A DNA stretch of 64,000 nt. It comes from Boletus sp. NGJ (taxonomy: Eukaryota; Basidiomycota; Agaricomycetes; Boletales; Boletaceae). The stretch spans positions 1 through 64,000 of the forward strand of contig JAGTXK010000116.1 of NCBI GenBank assembly GCA_019096195.1. The letters are read 5' to 3'. The translations under genes and the position numbers were made by a program. Numbering within the stretch: the stretch's first letter is position 1; each line of letters starts with the position of its first letter. Of this stretch, positions 1 to 11,110 are shown one piece after another. The notes beneath the pieces were generated by a model that made no database searches, had not been told where the DNA came from, and saw only the letters and a list, made by a program, of their open reading frames with translations.

Positions 1-3000
1 TTCCCAGGGAGGAGTTCGATGGCGTGGTCCCAAGGGCGTCTCGGGGGCAGCGCATCGAAGCTTTCTTTGTCGAAGACGTCTTTGATATTCGTGGACGTAC
101 TTCGGGGCGGCTTCCTCGAAGGTCTTTTTCTTTTTCTGGGCGTAGTCCTTAATGGCCACTTCCGTGGCGACGTTTCGATTTCGCATGTACTCTACTACAT
201 CGAGTTCGAACAAGCGGTCGCCTTGGGAAGGCATGTAGTCTACGTCCATCTCGTCCTCCTCCTCGTCTACATTGCTTCGTGACGTGATCCCCTTTGCAGC
301 GGAAGGAGATCCTACCCTGTCTTCCAGTTGATGGCTGGGTTGTGCGATCTTCAGCCAGTCATGTCCAAGGAATATGGTGTTGGGCCCGAGGTTGGTTACT
401 GCGAGGGCCAGTTGTTCCTTGTGGTCGTGGACCTGGAGTTCGAGGATCACGAACTTTTCCACCTTGCCTCCGGCGTTTGGCGTGCCGTCGGCGTTGTAGA
501 CCGTGAGGGGGCACGGGGGAGGAGTGGGTCGTTAGCCCCCTTTTCAGCTCACGAAGTTCTCGTGGATGGACGACCCGGTGCAACCTGAGTCGATCAGCGC
601 CTTGACGTCGGCGGTCTGTCGGTTCGCGAAGGTCACTTTTACGGGGAATTTCCAGCGAGTTTCGCTTCGTGGATCGGGGGGACGCTTTCCGGAATTTCGG
701 CAGCGTGCTGTAGGTCGTGGAGGACCCAGTACGCGTCTTCGTCGGAAAGCTTTCGGAGATCCTGCACGAGGTCCCGAGATACTTCGATCGTTCTGGCTAT
801 CGTGGACGAAGGACTTCAAGTGGTGGATGCTGCGTTCGACATCCGTGTTCTCCACTTGTGCTTTCATCCAACATATGGACCAGGGGTCCAACGTGTTCAG
901 CCAGGAACGAGAGGACATCTCTTCCTTTCGTGCTTCCTTTGGGTGTCTGCGAGGGTATGGTGTCCGCATCGTTCGGGCCATTGTCTCATTTTACGGATGG
1001 TGCGAACTTTACCTTTCGTGGCATGATGGTCATGTTTTTGACGGGCAGGGTGCCCGGGAGGTTCACGCGGTTCTCGGTCTTCAGTCTCGTCAATGCTCAG
1101 AACAGAGAACATTTATTGTTCGACAATGACTTAGGTGGTACAGCAGGGCGACTGATATCTACTGTACAGACTGAAAACCCGGAGTCGTTTTGTACATCAG
1201 GACGCGTAAACTACCTGCTCCTCCTGGGGAGCCTCTGCAGAGTCCATCATGGCTCTGTATGGTTGTGCAAACATCTCCGGGGAAACCTCCTGGCTGTTGA
1301 CCGTGATGCTCCTCGCCTGGGGGCGAGGGCGGGGCGGATGGTCGGCACAAGGCCAGGGTTTTCCTGCACTTTCGGCACAGTCCTGCTGCGCGCGCCTTGT
1401 CGAGCTCCATTGGAGCACCTTGTCCGGGGAAGGTCCCGGTTTGCTGAGGATGCGGGCGCGCTGTGGGCGCCGAGGGGGGCGGGTGTGTTGGAGGCGGGGC
1501 AGCGGGGGGTGTGTATCGGGGGCGTGGCACAAAATGGGGGTTGTATGTAGGACCTGTTGTGTAGACAGAGGATACCTTTTTGCGCTCTGCGATAGCGCCA
1601 AGGACTTCCTCTGCCCATACAAGGGCGGTTTCCCACTTGCGAATGTCTGTTGAGTCGATGAGGTCGGGTTTGTACCTCTCGATGTATTCCACCAGTTCGT
1701 TTCGTGCCTGGTGGCGGATTTGGTTCGCGATGGTATGCCCGTTGATGCGCATGTCGAATTTGGCCTCAACGATGGCCAGCTGATACAGGCGGGTGAAGTA
1801 ATCCTCCACCGTGTCCTTCCCCTGCCGGAGGGAGAACAATTTTTGTTCAGCTAGCCGGGCGAGACCAGCAGGTTGGAATGTCTTTTTGAGTTTCTCCGTG
1901 AAAAACTCGAAATTGATCGCGGCGTACGCATTGCCCTCTGTGAGCAGGTCAGAGAATCATCCAGCAGCGTTGTCACCACGCATATACGACAGGGTGATTA
2001 GGATTTTTTGCCTGTCGGTAGGCTCCGTTTCGAAACCGTTTAGGTATAGGGTGATGGTTCGCCACCACTGGACGAATTTTTCTTTGTTCCTGTCATAATG
2101 CTCCGGCTTCACTGCCAGACTCTTCCTGATCTTCAGGGACGCAGAGGGAAACCCACGTGCGGCGGGCCGAGGGATCCCAGGTGAATTTGAGGGGGAGCTC
2201 AGTGGGGATGGGAGCGGGCGCGAGGGTGCTGGGCCCTGCAACGGGGGGACCATACAAGGAGTTCTCCCTGGAGAAGGGATGTTCACTCGGATACTGTAGG
2301 TTGGGGAGAGGGCTGTGGCTGCGGGAGGGTCTACGTGGGGTATCTCGATTGGGGGCGGCGGTCCAGCCGCTACAGGGTCAGCCACGAAGGCCTGGCGCCA
2401 TATGTTGTAACACAGGACCAGCTGATGGAGAGCGTACTGTGCGACGTCCTCCTGGCGCGTGGGGGACGTGGGTGCTGGCGGGAGTGGTGAGGGGAACGCT
2501 TGGGGGGTAGGCTGGGCCAGCTGTAGGGTAGGCAGGCCCTGTGCTGCTGCCCGGTTGGCCAGGTCCCGAAAGCTGCCCAGGGCCGGGGCGGCAGACACGG
2601 GGCGAGAGTACGGCTGTTGGGGTATGTGGCTCATCTCTTCTGAGGCCGGCAAGCTGAGCTAGGCGGGTGATGGTTCGAAGGCGATGTGTGTGCGAGGGGT
2701 AGGTGGTGAGGATTGTGTGGACTACGAGCGAGTAGTCGGGGTGTGCCCAGATGTAGCAGTGTCTGTACATGTTGTAGGTGCGGGGGTCTGTCTGAAGGCA
2801 GCTTAAAAACAATAACGGCGGGAAAGACTACACACCGTCGGGAATGGGGAGAGTCGGTAAGGGGGAACCGGAGTATAACTCCCGTACTACAGGGAGGTGA
2901 CACACGCCCGAAAGTCGAGATAAATCGGGTTATCGTGTCTACGTGACGTCACAGGTGATCACACGAACCTGGGTACACTATCGTAGTACCAACGTACGCT

Positions 3001-3810
3001 TGGGTCGACAACCACCCAAGAAGCGGGGCTAGTGCACTATGCCCGGTAGCAACGTTATCCATATTTATGACACCGGACGAGCGTATATGCAAGTGTTTGC
3101 CGAGTGCTTTACTCGTGTACGTCATGTGTACAAGCGGGTCCCTCTAAACCTGAGGTCCGGTGTGGGGTGAACAGCGGCGATGAGCCCACGCGTTCGGAAG
3201 TGAAGGGGGGAAGTAAGGGTGACCCTAACTCCTTGTTCTTTCCCTGCAGCTGAGGGGGGTCTCGCGCTGACAACCGCCGTATAGGTCCGGTATTACGTCT
3301 ATCGCTAACGAGAACCTCTCAGTTCCTCTGAGGGTCGGATGCGGGGAGTGTTGAGTCAGAAACGGGAGAGCGGTACTAGCGGGCAATAAGTTTGCACCAA
3401 CTAGGCAAGACAGCGAGGTAGAAGGGAGGAAGTGTCCGGAGGCGAAGAGCCCGGGGACGAGGGATAATCTTGGAATTTGAAAGGAAACAAACCTCAATAT
3501 CTCAAGGGACGCGAAGAGCGATAGTCCGAGAGAGAGAAGAGGAATTCCAAGATTAAGGGATACAGGCGTTTGTACGCTACCTTATATACCCTAATGTATC
3601 GAGCACGGACCAGCTTAGGGCCGGTCGTGGAACCTACTAGAATGTTCTCTATGACGTAGAGTGGCGTGGTGGGGTCTAGCCTGTTCTATGGGTATAGGGT
3701 TGTGACATAGGCTGACTAATGTGTGACGTATGGTCTAGACGTAAGGTCTAGGTATAATGGTAACTACGTAAGGCGTTCGTGGGATCGTCTGAGTGTTAGC
3801 TAACTATGTA
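1..3810 (-). mobile_element. Ty3/gypsy LTR retrotransposon, broken, cut by left edge
   Basis: This is a fossil retroelement read on the minus strand. Its parts, from right to left, are a probable LTR with leader (roughly 2.9-3.8 kb), gag (about 1160-2650), an aspartic protease region (about 545-660, with the LIDSGCTGS-type active-site signature) and the beginning of reverse transcriptase at the left edge (a WDHAIEL motif near position 25). Gag has a proline-rich front, the conserved capsid-like block and a short CxxC knuckle. The element is broken, with about two or three interruptions in gag-protease. The rest of pol and any second LTR lie outside the window. It is rich in CpG, unlike the relicts to its right, which suggests a younger age or a different history. 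The family assignment is firm; the right boundary is approximate. Confidence 0.85.
2900..3810 (-). repeat. Probable 5' LTR and leader of the gypsy element
   Basis: This non-coding, CpG-containing stretch lies upstream of gag. On the minus strand it carries a TATA-like box (TATATAAGG, about 3580-3590) followed by a pyrimidine-rich stretch, as expected for an LTR promoter. A pair of inverted segments (AATCTTGGAATT-like) lies near 3466-3480 and 3541-3556. No second LTR is visible, so the ends cannot be fixed by comparison; the limits are estimates from the change in base composition near 3.8 kb. Confidence 0.4.
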
Positions 3811-4090
3811 AATAAATATGAAAACGTCCAATTCGTTTCAAACTCTTAGTGTTATTGGTCTTTCTCCTTTCAAAAAACTATTGCCTGGTGTAAAAAATGA
3901 TATCTACTCATATTGTACACCTTCTGTGTGGTTCTACACATTATATCCTCCCATATTACTATGTATGTGGAGATCTCATATGTTTTCCATATCACCATAT
4001 ATGTGCAGAAATAATATACTCTTGTATGTTTATATATATGCAAAAATGACCAATAATATTGGTAGGTACTATAACTAGTACAAGTAATGT
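3811..4090. other. Non-coding junction between the gypsy element and the AT-rich island
   Basis: Base composition drops here to AT-rich. The stretch holds several short near-palindromic runs (for example around 3955-4045, built on CATATG and ATATAT). No gene or recognisable element is seen. Confidence 0.4.
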
Positions 4091-6000
4091 GATCACATGA
4101 AGCAGGTGAGCTGCAAGCAAGAAAGAGAGTGAAACGAGAAGGCTTGCAGTGGATCAGGATCTGCTGAGTCAGCTGGTATTGAAAGTGAAGCTGTGGTCTG
4201 AGCAAGAAAATTTTGAGATATGACCAGTGATGACTTGGATTGGTACATACTGGCAGGTCCATTAGAGAAATTGGTCAAAAAGGCCAGAAGTGCACTTACC
4301 ACTTGGAATGGCTGGAACTAATAAATTGGTTGGTATTAAAGACAAAGGGACTGACAAAGGAAATCTTGACTTAGAGTACTGATAACTTGAATTAATAAAC
4401 AGGTCCATCACAGACATCAGTTTTGGTGTTCCATTTCCCTGTAGATGCAAGTATCTCTGCTTCGTCCTAATAGTTCTACACTGTAATATGAGATAGTATG
4501 AGTAACTAAGACACAATATAAGAGTAAGCTTACCTCATGTTGCATTGCATTCAACACATTGTCATAGTAGTGTTTGAACATGGTCCCAGTCCTGCCCACC
4601 TGAGTTTGCCTTAGCTAGTGCAATGCACACAAAGTCCTAAAAAGACAAGTAATGAGTGTTTCATATAATGGTTTAAAATGTGAACCTTCCATCCTTTTTA
4701 CTCCCTGGACACCAAGTATATTTCTTTTTAGCTGGCCTGGGCTTCTTTGGCCCTTCACCACTGGCATTTATAGCGCCTGCTATATTGTTGGCTTCATTTG
4801 CAGGGGAGGCAGGCTGTGTGTTGGCTGTTGTACTATTGGTAGTGGTGGATTGTGTGTTAAGGTCCTATGTACCACTGATAGTGCCAGTGGTAGATTGGGT
4901 CTTGGTGAGGGCCTTCACACTACTTCCAAAGGGGGTGGACTAGAGGTTAATTGGTGTACTGCCGGTGGTGCTGGGGTCTGGCATTTTAAGCTTTGTACCT
5001 TTGAGCACTTTAGTAGAACTGTAAAGTCATTAGTAAAAGGCTCAAGACAATTGGTACACATTTACAGTGGATTTTTAAACCTCTTGGTCTGTTGTCTTGT
5101 CTGAGTCTTTGGCTCAGATGTAGGGCAGCCAGCAACATCAAGTTGGCAAGGGAGGTGTTAGTAGTTTTGTGTGGGTGGTGCAAGACTGAATGATTAAACC
5201 ATTTGTTCTTCACTTTTATCTGCTAACACTGATGCTGTTTTAGACTTGGAGGTGCTCCCATTGGAAAAGAGGTCTTTGATATTAACTTGACATTATTGCC
5301 ACTGTTCTCAGCCTCACCTAGTAATACAATATGTCAGAACAGAGAATATAGACAATGCAACTCACTGTTTAGATTTGTAATGTGTTGGAGTATAGGTACG
5401 TCAATGACAATTTCTTGAAGAGGGAAACTAGCATGTTCAAAATTCTTTCTTGCCTAATTATAATATAATGATCATTAAATAAATAATACTATGAACAAAT
5501 GAGTCAACACACTTATGTTTGAGGGGCTTTTCTGACAGAGTCTTAAAAACTGAGTTACCTTCAAGTTTGCACTTCTGCCCCATGACAGCATTCTCATCTT
5601 CTTCCATCTTCATGGCCTTTTTCACTTTGGAGAGCAAGCAGCAGTTTTCATCAAGATGTCCTGCATACCAAGCAGAGTACAATGTTGTTGCTAATGTCTT
5701 CAATTTCCAATTGTCATCTGCCAGCTTGAAAAGTGGGTGTGCTAACTCCATGATGGGGTTGAATAGGTCTGATGTAGACACACTGAGCATCCTCCACATC
5801 AGAGGGGCTTTACCATTGTTTGCGAGCTTGGTTCAAACATCACAAATCATGACATTGTAAGAAATAGTAGTACACACCAATGACTGGAATGCACTCTGCT
5901 ATTGAAGCCCATGTGCTGGTAGCAAATTGGCTGGATGATTTATTGTGCTGCTTGATGAGGAATCTGGCAGAAAGTGGGCATTTGATGTGAAGGTGTTTGG
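4090..6000 (-). pseudogene. Unclassified decayed coding relict downstream of the Tnp2 transposase
   Basis: Short minus-strand reading pieces suggest an old protein gene broken by many stops. Near 5458-5799 there is a piece with a DNWKLKTLATTLYSAWY motif. A lysine/proline-rich piece (GPKKPRPAKKKY) lies near 4710-4760, and a hydrophobic, serine-rich piece near 4262-4516. I do not recognise the family. It lies directly downstream of, and on the same strand as, the Tnp2 transposase, so it may be the second ORF of the same CACTA-type transposon, or a separate relict. The function is unknown. Confidence 0.35.
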
Positions 6001-8568
6001 ACTTGTAAACTGGAACATAGTGTCATTTAAGAGTCTAGTTGTGGATGTTTTCATGATAAGTTCTCAATGGCAATGTTGAGCTGATGCAGGTTGGAAGCAA
6101 GGCAGGGCCTAGGAGTTGGCTTACCGTATCTGAAAGTGGTGAGTGGCAGAGTCCTTGATCAGTTAGAACAATAGTACTAGTAGTATTTTTTCAGTACAGA
6201 AATACTAAGTCTATTCTAAATCATCATCATTGCCATTTACATTATAATCTTCTTATTCAGTATAGGGGACTTCTAAGTCCAAAACATCAAAATCTGGCTT
6301 CTTGACCAAAAAAAAAAGGTCCTGTTGTTGTTCTTCGAGAGAAACAGATGGATTGTGGGTACCATTATGACAATGCTACATATGTGCTTGATATTCACAA
6401 CAACAACTTCCCCTTCTGCCAGCAATGTGCATAAAGCCACTGTTTGAGATGACAGTGTGAGTAGCTCATGATGGGGAGCAGAATATGGTTGAATCATGGC
6501 AACACTAATACATTTGCATCAGTTTAGACCAAGTTCAGGTGCAACGACTGACAAATGCATGAAATACTGGACTTCACCAAATGTGATGGAGCCATGAAGA
6601 AGAAACTTTTACAAATGCAGTATTAGAAGTTCAGTACTGGATTAATCCAGCAAGTCATACCTTTACATTGTGTGAAACCTGCAGCCTGTCTGCAGGAATG
6701 AGCAGCTCTCTCTATGCACAGCAAGCAATTTGACCATTAGATAATTGCACCTGTGCCCATTTTTCAATTGGATGCTCAAGATAATGTTCTGATGCAAGAA
6801 AGTTATTGAATGTAGCAGTGTCTGCACCAACAGGTTTGGATGTCCACTTTTGACACATGTGAAGCAATGCATAGCCATCATCAAAGTCTTCTGCATGAGT
6901 GGATTAGAAGGGAAGTTTGGGCAGCTCTACAAGGCCTGGCATGGAAGCAAGTAGAGAATTTATTTGATAGCATTGGACTCCCTCTTGTGAGAGATTTTCA
7001 TATGTATTCGAAGGTTGGCAGATTCTTGTCCTAGATTTTCTATTGTTCATTCCATTATCCACTGGGCATAGCAAATGGGCAGACCTTTGTGAAGTATCTC
7101 ATCCACAAGATGAGCAACCTAGAGAGCACATAGTTGAATGAAATGGAGGTGGTGGTCCTCTCTTTGACAGTAATATAGCTCTTCAAACTCCTGCTCCTAG
7201 CTACCAAGAAGCGTGTGTGCCTCTTGAACTTGTTGTAATGTTATGCAATGATGGAAAATAAGCTACATATCTCTGACAAGCTTATAGAGATTTTGCCAGT
7301 ATTTACATGGAAGGATGGGATATAGGAGGGTGGGAGCAAGGCCATACAAATAGATCTGGTACTCCCAAGTCTTATACTGCATATTGATCTTTTTGGCAAT
7401 ATTCTGTGGCTTTCAGCTGAACGAGTCTGGAAGATGGTGTCCCACTTGTTCTATTAACTTGCTATGTGTGTCCCATAAGTGAACATCTTGAAATATGGCC
7501 CATTCCCAGATGATTTTGTCATCTATGTGATCACATTTAATTGTTTCTTGCCAGAGTAAAAGTAAAAGATCTGCAAGATTGGTGACAAGATGCATTATGT
7601 TGGTGGTTGCAGAGAATGGAATTAAAGGGAATGGAATGATTGGAGACCAAGAATGAGAGGTGGTTTTGTCAGGCCAGTGTCCATTTTGTTGCAATTATAT
7701 TGTTGACCATTTGGCAAAGCTATGAGGAGGCAGAGATTCTCAGAATATTCCTCAGTGCTGCCTGAAGGGATATCAAAGACATCAACATTAGAATGGTCAC
7801 TTTTAGGACATGCTCAATCAGTTGGTTTGAGAAGCACTGCTGAGTAGTGATTTTGATTGGTTTTTTGTCATTCCCTAACTCCACAGTATATGCAGCACCC
7901 ATTCTTGCCACAGTGCCCAACCATTCCATCCCAGTATACCAGTCCAGGACCATCAGCAGTCTTATAAAGTACATAGATATTTGACTTAATACATATTTGT
8001 TAAATGGAGTGTGACATGACACATGGATGAAACTCACATAGCAGTGATGTTGCAGCTGGAATCCCATAGCATGAGTCCCTCTCTCTGGACTGCAAAGATC
8101 TGGGAAAGAGAAACAAATTGACATGTTGTGGCTTGTTTGGTCCTGAAATAAATCCTCCAGATATGACATTGATTTTCTTGTAGCATTTATTAGGGGACAT
8201 GTTGAGAAGCACCCAAACATAGATCCAACAATCTGACTCCTTGCTTCAGTACAGTATAACTGTGCTTCATCAAGAGAAACCATGACAACAATATTATCTG
8301 GTCAAATATTACCATCAAGAACTTCATCAAGAAAGTCCCAACTCATTGTGATGTTGTCTATGACTGGAATCTCCCCAGTCTCTTGTAGATGCTGAAGGAT
8401 CTCCTCCATACGCTCACAGAGATACCACATATCCCTTGCACTTTGGGGATGCTGGAATCATGCCTGCAATTGTGATGCCAATGGGATAGTGGTAAATTTG
8501 TGAGCAGTAACCTTATTGCATCCATTCAAAGCCTGAAGCTCTTCCTGGTTCCAATGAGAGGTATGACA

Positions 8569-8783
8569 CAGTGGCTCAAAAAAGTGTCCCAATGTTTGGC
8601 TATTTTGCAAAGACTTGACATTTGCAAAAGAACCAAAAGGTATTAGCCCTAACCCTTGCTGGGCCATTGATAGCCCTAATCCTTGCCCTGAAGATGAGCC
8701 CTTAGTCATGTGAGTTGGTTGTCATGGTACTGAGTTATAGCCATATTAAAAGGATATGTCATTGGGACACTTATTTGACCCTG
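8569..8783 (+). repeat. Left arm (terminal inverted repeat) of the Tc1 element
   Basis: This arm of about 215 bp starts with CAGTGGCTCAAAAAAGTG and ends with an inverted copy of the same motif (reverse complement of AAGTGTCCCAATG near 8758-8772). It matches the right arm in reverse complement apart from roughly 25-30 extra bases near 8642-8690. There an AGCCCTAA-CCTTGC segment appears twice, a small internal duplication. Confidence 0.85.
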
Positions 8784-8878
8784 ATATTATCAACTATCAT
8801 TTAGTAAATAACATAAGGTTCTGATGGATGCTGTGCTTCAACCCTGTCTGATTATGTCACTTACATAACTCCAAATGG

Positions 8879-8884
8879 TATAAA
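8879..8884 (+). promoter_or_regulatory. TATA box of the Tc1 transposase gene
   Basis: A TATAAA hexamer lies 36 bases upstream of the transposase start codon, between the left arm and the gene. This spacing implies a very short 5' UTR. The assignment is inferred from sequence and position only. Confidence 0.45.
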
Positions 8885-8919
8885 GAGCAGAGATACCATT
8901 CAGCCAACCCTACTTCATT

Positions 8920-9936
8920 ATGAAATCCACTCCCTCCTCTGCTAGAGCCAATATTCTTTTTCTCTCTGAATCTGGCCTTTCTACTAGGCAAATATCATTC
9001 CAAACTGGTCTGGGGAAGTCTACTGTGGCCAGGGTTATCAAGGAGATCCACCCAGGCAAGGAAAACATCAAATTAGGATGTCCTTCTAAACTTTCTCCTA
9101 CTGATAAAAGGAGAATTGTCTCTAGTATTACCTCTGGCAAAGTTGAAAATGCTGTCCAGGCCACCCATCTCATCAATTCTGCTCTCTCTTCTCCTGTCTC
9201 TGCTCAAACTGTTAGGAATGTTCTCAAGTCTGCATCTCTCAAGGCTGTAGTCAAGAAAAAGAAGCCACTCTTGTCTGTGAAGCATAGGCAACATAGGCTA
9301 GCCTTTGCTCTCAAGCACCAACATTGGACTGTGGAGGACTGGACTAGGGTTATATGGTCAGATGAAACCAAGATCAACAGGATTGGGTCAGATGGAAGGA
9401 AGTATGTATGGAAATTGGCAGGAAAGTCTTTGCAAGACAAGGAAGTTCAGGGAACAGTAAAGTTTGGAGGAGGTTCCTTGATGGTTTGGGGATGCATGAG
9501 TTGGAGTGGAGTGGGGATTCTTGCAGAGGTTGAAGGGAGGATGAATGCTGAGCAGTATGTCTCCATTTTGGAGGATAATCTGCTTCCTTCCATGGAAAAT
9601 TCTGGAATTCCTGAAGAGAGCATTATCTTTCAACAAGATAATGACCCCAAGCACACCTCTAAAAGAGCCAAGGAGTGGCTGGAATCTCAAGGGATCAAGC
9701 TTCTTGACTGGCCAGCACAATCTCCAGACCTTAATCCCATTGAACATCTCTGGCAAATCCTCAAAAAAAAACTCAATAGCTATACAACACCACCAAAAGG
9801 AGTATGGGAGCTTTGGGAGAGAATTGAAGTGGAGTGGGGGAAGATAGAGGTTGAGGAGTGTCAAGGATTGATAGAGAGTATGCCTAGAAGACTAGAGGCA
9901 GTGATAAAAGCAAAGGGAGGGCATACAAAGTACTAA
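8920..9936 (+). CDS. Tc1-family transposase (DD34E), intact reading frame
   Basis: The 338-residue protein has the length and layout of a Tc1/mariner transposase. Two helix-turn-helix segments (about residues 8-40 and 50-105) would bind the terminal repeats. The catalytic RNase H-like domain follows: Asp in IWSDETKI, Asp in FQQDNDPKHTS, then Glu in SPDLNPIEHLW. There are 34 residues between the second Asp and the Glu, the DD34E spacing of the Tc1 clade. The KVQGTVKFGGGSLMVWG-like core is also typical (here VQGTVKFGGGSLMVWG). The frame has no stop or frameshift and no intron. All sixteen arginines use AGA or AGG, and the gene contains no CpG. It may still be functional or may have been so recently; only an assay could tell. 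The start is the first ATG after the TATA box. Confidence 0.95.
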   Translation: MKSTPSSARANILFLSESGLSTRQISFQTGLGKSTVARVIKEIHPGKENIKLGCPSKLSPTDKRRIVSSITSGKVENAVQATHLINSALSSPVSAQTVRNVLKSASLKAVVKKKKPLLSVKHRQHRLAFALKHQHWTVEDWTRVIWSDETKINRIGSDGRKYVWKLAGKSLQDKEVQGTVKFGGGSLMVWGCMSWSGVGILAEVEGRMNAEQYVSILEDNLLPSMENSGIPEESIIFQQDNDPKHTSKRAKEWLESQGIKLLDWPAQSPDLNPIEHLWQILKKKLNSYTTPPKGVWELWERIEVEWGKIEVEECQGLIESMPRRLEAVIKAKGGHTKY

Positions 9937-9950
9937 ATTGAAGAATAGAA

Positions 9951-10140
9951 ATGTTGCTCAAAAAAGTGTCCCAATGACATGTCACTTTAATATGGCTATA
10001 TCTCAGTGCCATGACAACCAAATCACATGACTAAGGGCTCATCTTCAGGGCAAGGATTAGAGATAACACCTTTTGGTTCTTTTGCAAATGTCAAGTCTTT
10101 GCAAAATAGCCAAACATTGGGACACTTTTTTGAGCCACTG
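9951..10140 (-). repeat. Right arm (terminal inverted repeat) of the Tc1 element
   Basis: This arm of about 190 bp ends with the outer motif (reverse complement of CAGTGGCTCAAAAAAGTG) and begins with an inner copy, TTGCTCAAAAAAGTGTCCCA, in the opposite orientation. The inner copy is nearly identical to the outer one over about 22 bases. It starts 14 bp after the transposase stop codon. Confidence 0.85.
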
Positions 10141-11110
10141 TATGTTGGACAGGCTTTGAGGTGTTCATAGAGTCCTGTATATGCCATGCATGTCTTCAGA
10201 CACATATCATTTTGAATCTTCTCAACTCCTGTAAGCTGTGCAATGACTCATTCAACCTTAGAGAAGCTGAGCATTCCAGCTTGATCTGGATAGTTGATGC
10301 TATTGGAGTGGTGGACCCCTTTGTATGCATCCTGAGAGTGGTGTTCAAGCACTAAGTATGTGCAAATACTATGGTGAATCTCTGATTCATTTATTACAAC
10401 AAGTGTTTGAGGGGGATTATGAATCTATTGCAATGCTGCCTCATCAAGCTTTGAGACTGCATCATATCTCAAAGCTTGAGTAAGACAACAATATCTGCAA
10501 GTTTGTTGTTTATCAATGGATGTGGAATCTTGATTTTGTCATGGTGAGCACATCTATTTCCTGATGACAGAGATGGTGAATGAGATGGTGAACAAGGTGG
10601 TGAATGAGATGATAGAGGCAAACAAGATGAAGAAGTGTGAGGTAAAGGAGGTGGAGAAGGAGTAGGCAAAGGCAAAGGTACTGATGGAGGTGGTGGTGGT
10701 GATAATGGAAAGGAAGGTGGTGGGCCAGGAGAAGGAGGAGATTGCCCTCAATCCAATATTGGAGGGCTAGAAGAATGTGCTACAGACAAATCATGGCCAT
10801 TGTGAGTTTGTCCTCCAAGCCTAGAAGGTGACCACAAGTTGCTTGTCTTTGCTTTTTTATGTCAGCCAGCTGAAAGATCTAGTACACCATCCCTTCCATG
10901 TTTCACAAGCACATGAAGTGCTTCTTTGTGATGGACCCACACAGGCTTGTCAGACCACACTGGTCCAGCATCAATAGAGGACCCAGCCTTGAATTGGCTG
11001 TCAGTTGGATCAGGGAGTGGTGTAGCACTGTTCTCTAGCAGTTGGGCTGCATGGATATGATTTCTTTCATGTTCTGTGGCTGCATGCCCTAAGTGTTGGT
11101 TCCACATCAA

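Larger units (their letters stand above)
8569..10140 (+). mobile_element. Tc1/mariner DNA transposon, whole-looking, nested in the Tnp2 relict
   Basis: This 1,572-bp element has long terminal inverted repeats that begin CAGTGGCTCAAAAAAGTG at both ends. About 70 outer bases are identical between the arms. TA (10141-10142) follows the right end and CA (8567-8568) precedes the left end, consistent with a TA target duplication in which one base has changed. The element carries a single uninterrupted transposase gene on the plus strand. Removing the element plus one dinucleotide joins the flanking Tnp2 relict in frame (ACPTY then HTSHW), so the insertion went into a Tnp2 reading frame. It contains no CpG. 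Confidence 0.95.
6250..11110 (-). pseudogene. Tnp2/CACTA-type DNA transposase relict, split by a Tc1 insertion
   Basis: This is a decayed minus-strand transposase of the Tnp2 kind common in Agaricomycetes (CMC superfamily). Ordered pieces can be followed across frames. A proline-rich N-terminal part lies at about 10.5-11.1 kb, followed by QLTGVEKIQNDMCLKTCMAY and TGLYEHLKACPTY up to 10143. After the Tc1 insertion come HTSHWNQEEL, HKFTTIPLASQLQA and SARDMWYLCERMEEIL (to about 8360). Next are VMVSLDEAQLY (about 8280), the FISGPNKPQHVNLFLFP block (about 8120), NIMHLVTNLADLLLLLW (about 7580), the INMQYKTWEY and YGLAPTLLYPILP region (about 7300-7390), SNGQIACCA (about 6720) and a C-terminal block with IVMVPTIHLFLS (about 6350). 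Numerous stops and frameshifts interrupt it, so it is not functional. The family call rests on this ordered set of conserved blocks. Terminal CACTA repeats were not found. Confidence 0.8.

Noticed and set aside
717-1550. A 277-residue plus-strand open frame
   Set aside because: It is antisense to the gypsy gag-protease region and has no protein character of its own.
8910-9440. Minus-strand open frames inside the Tc1 transposase gene
   Set aside because: They are shadows of the transposase reading frame.
10560-10760. Plus-strand repetitive GGTGGTGAATGAGATG-type sequence as a satellite
   Set aside because: On the minus strand it reads as the proline/serine-rich front part of the Tnp2 transposase, which explains it.
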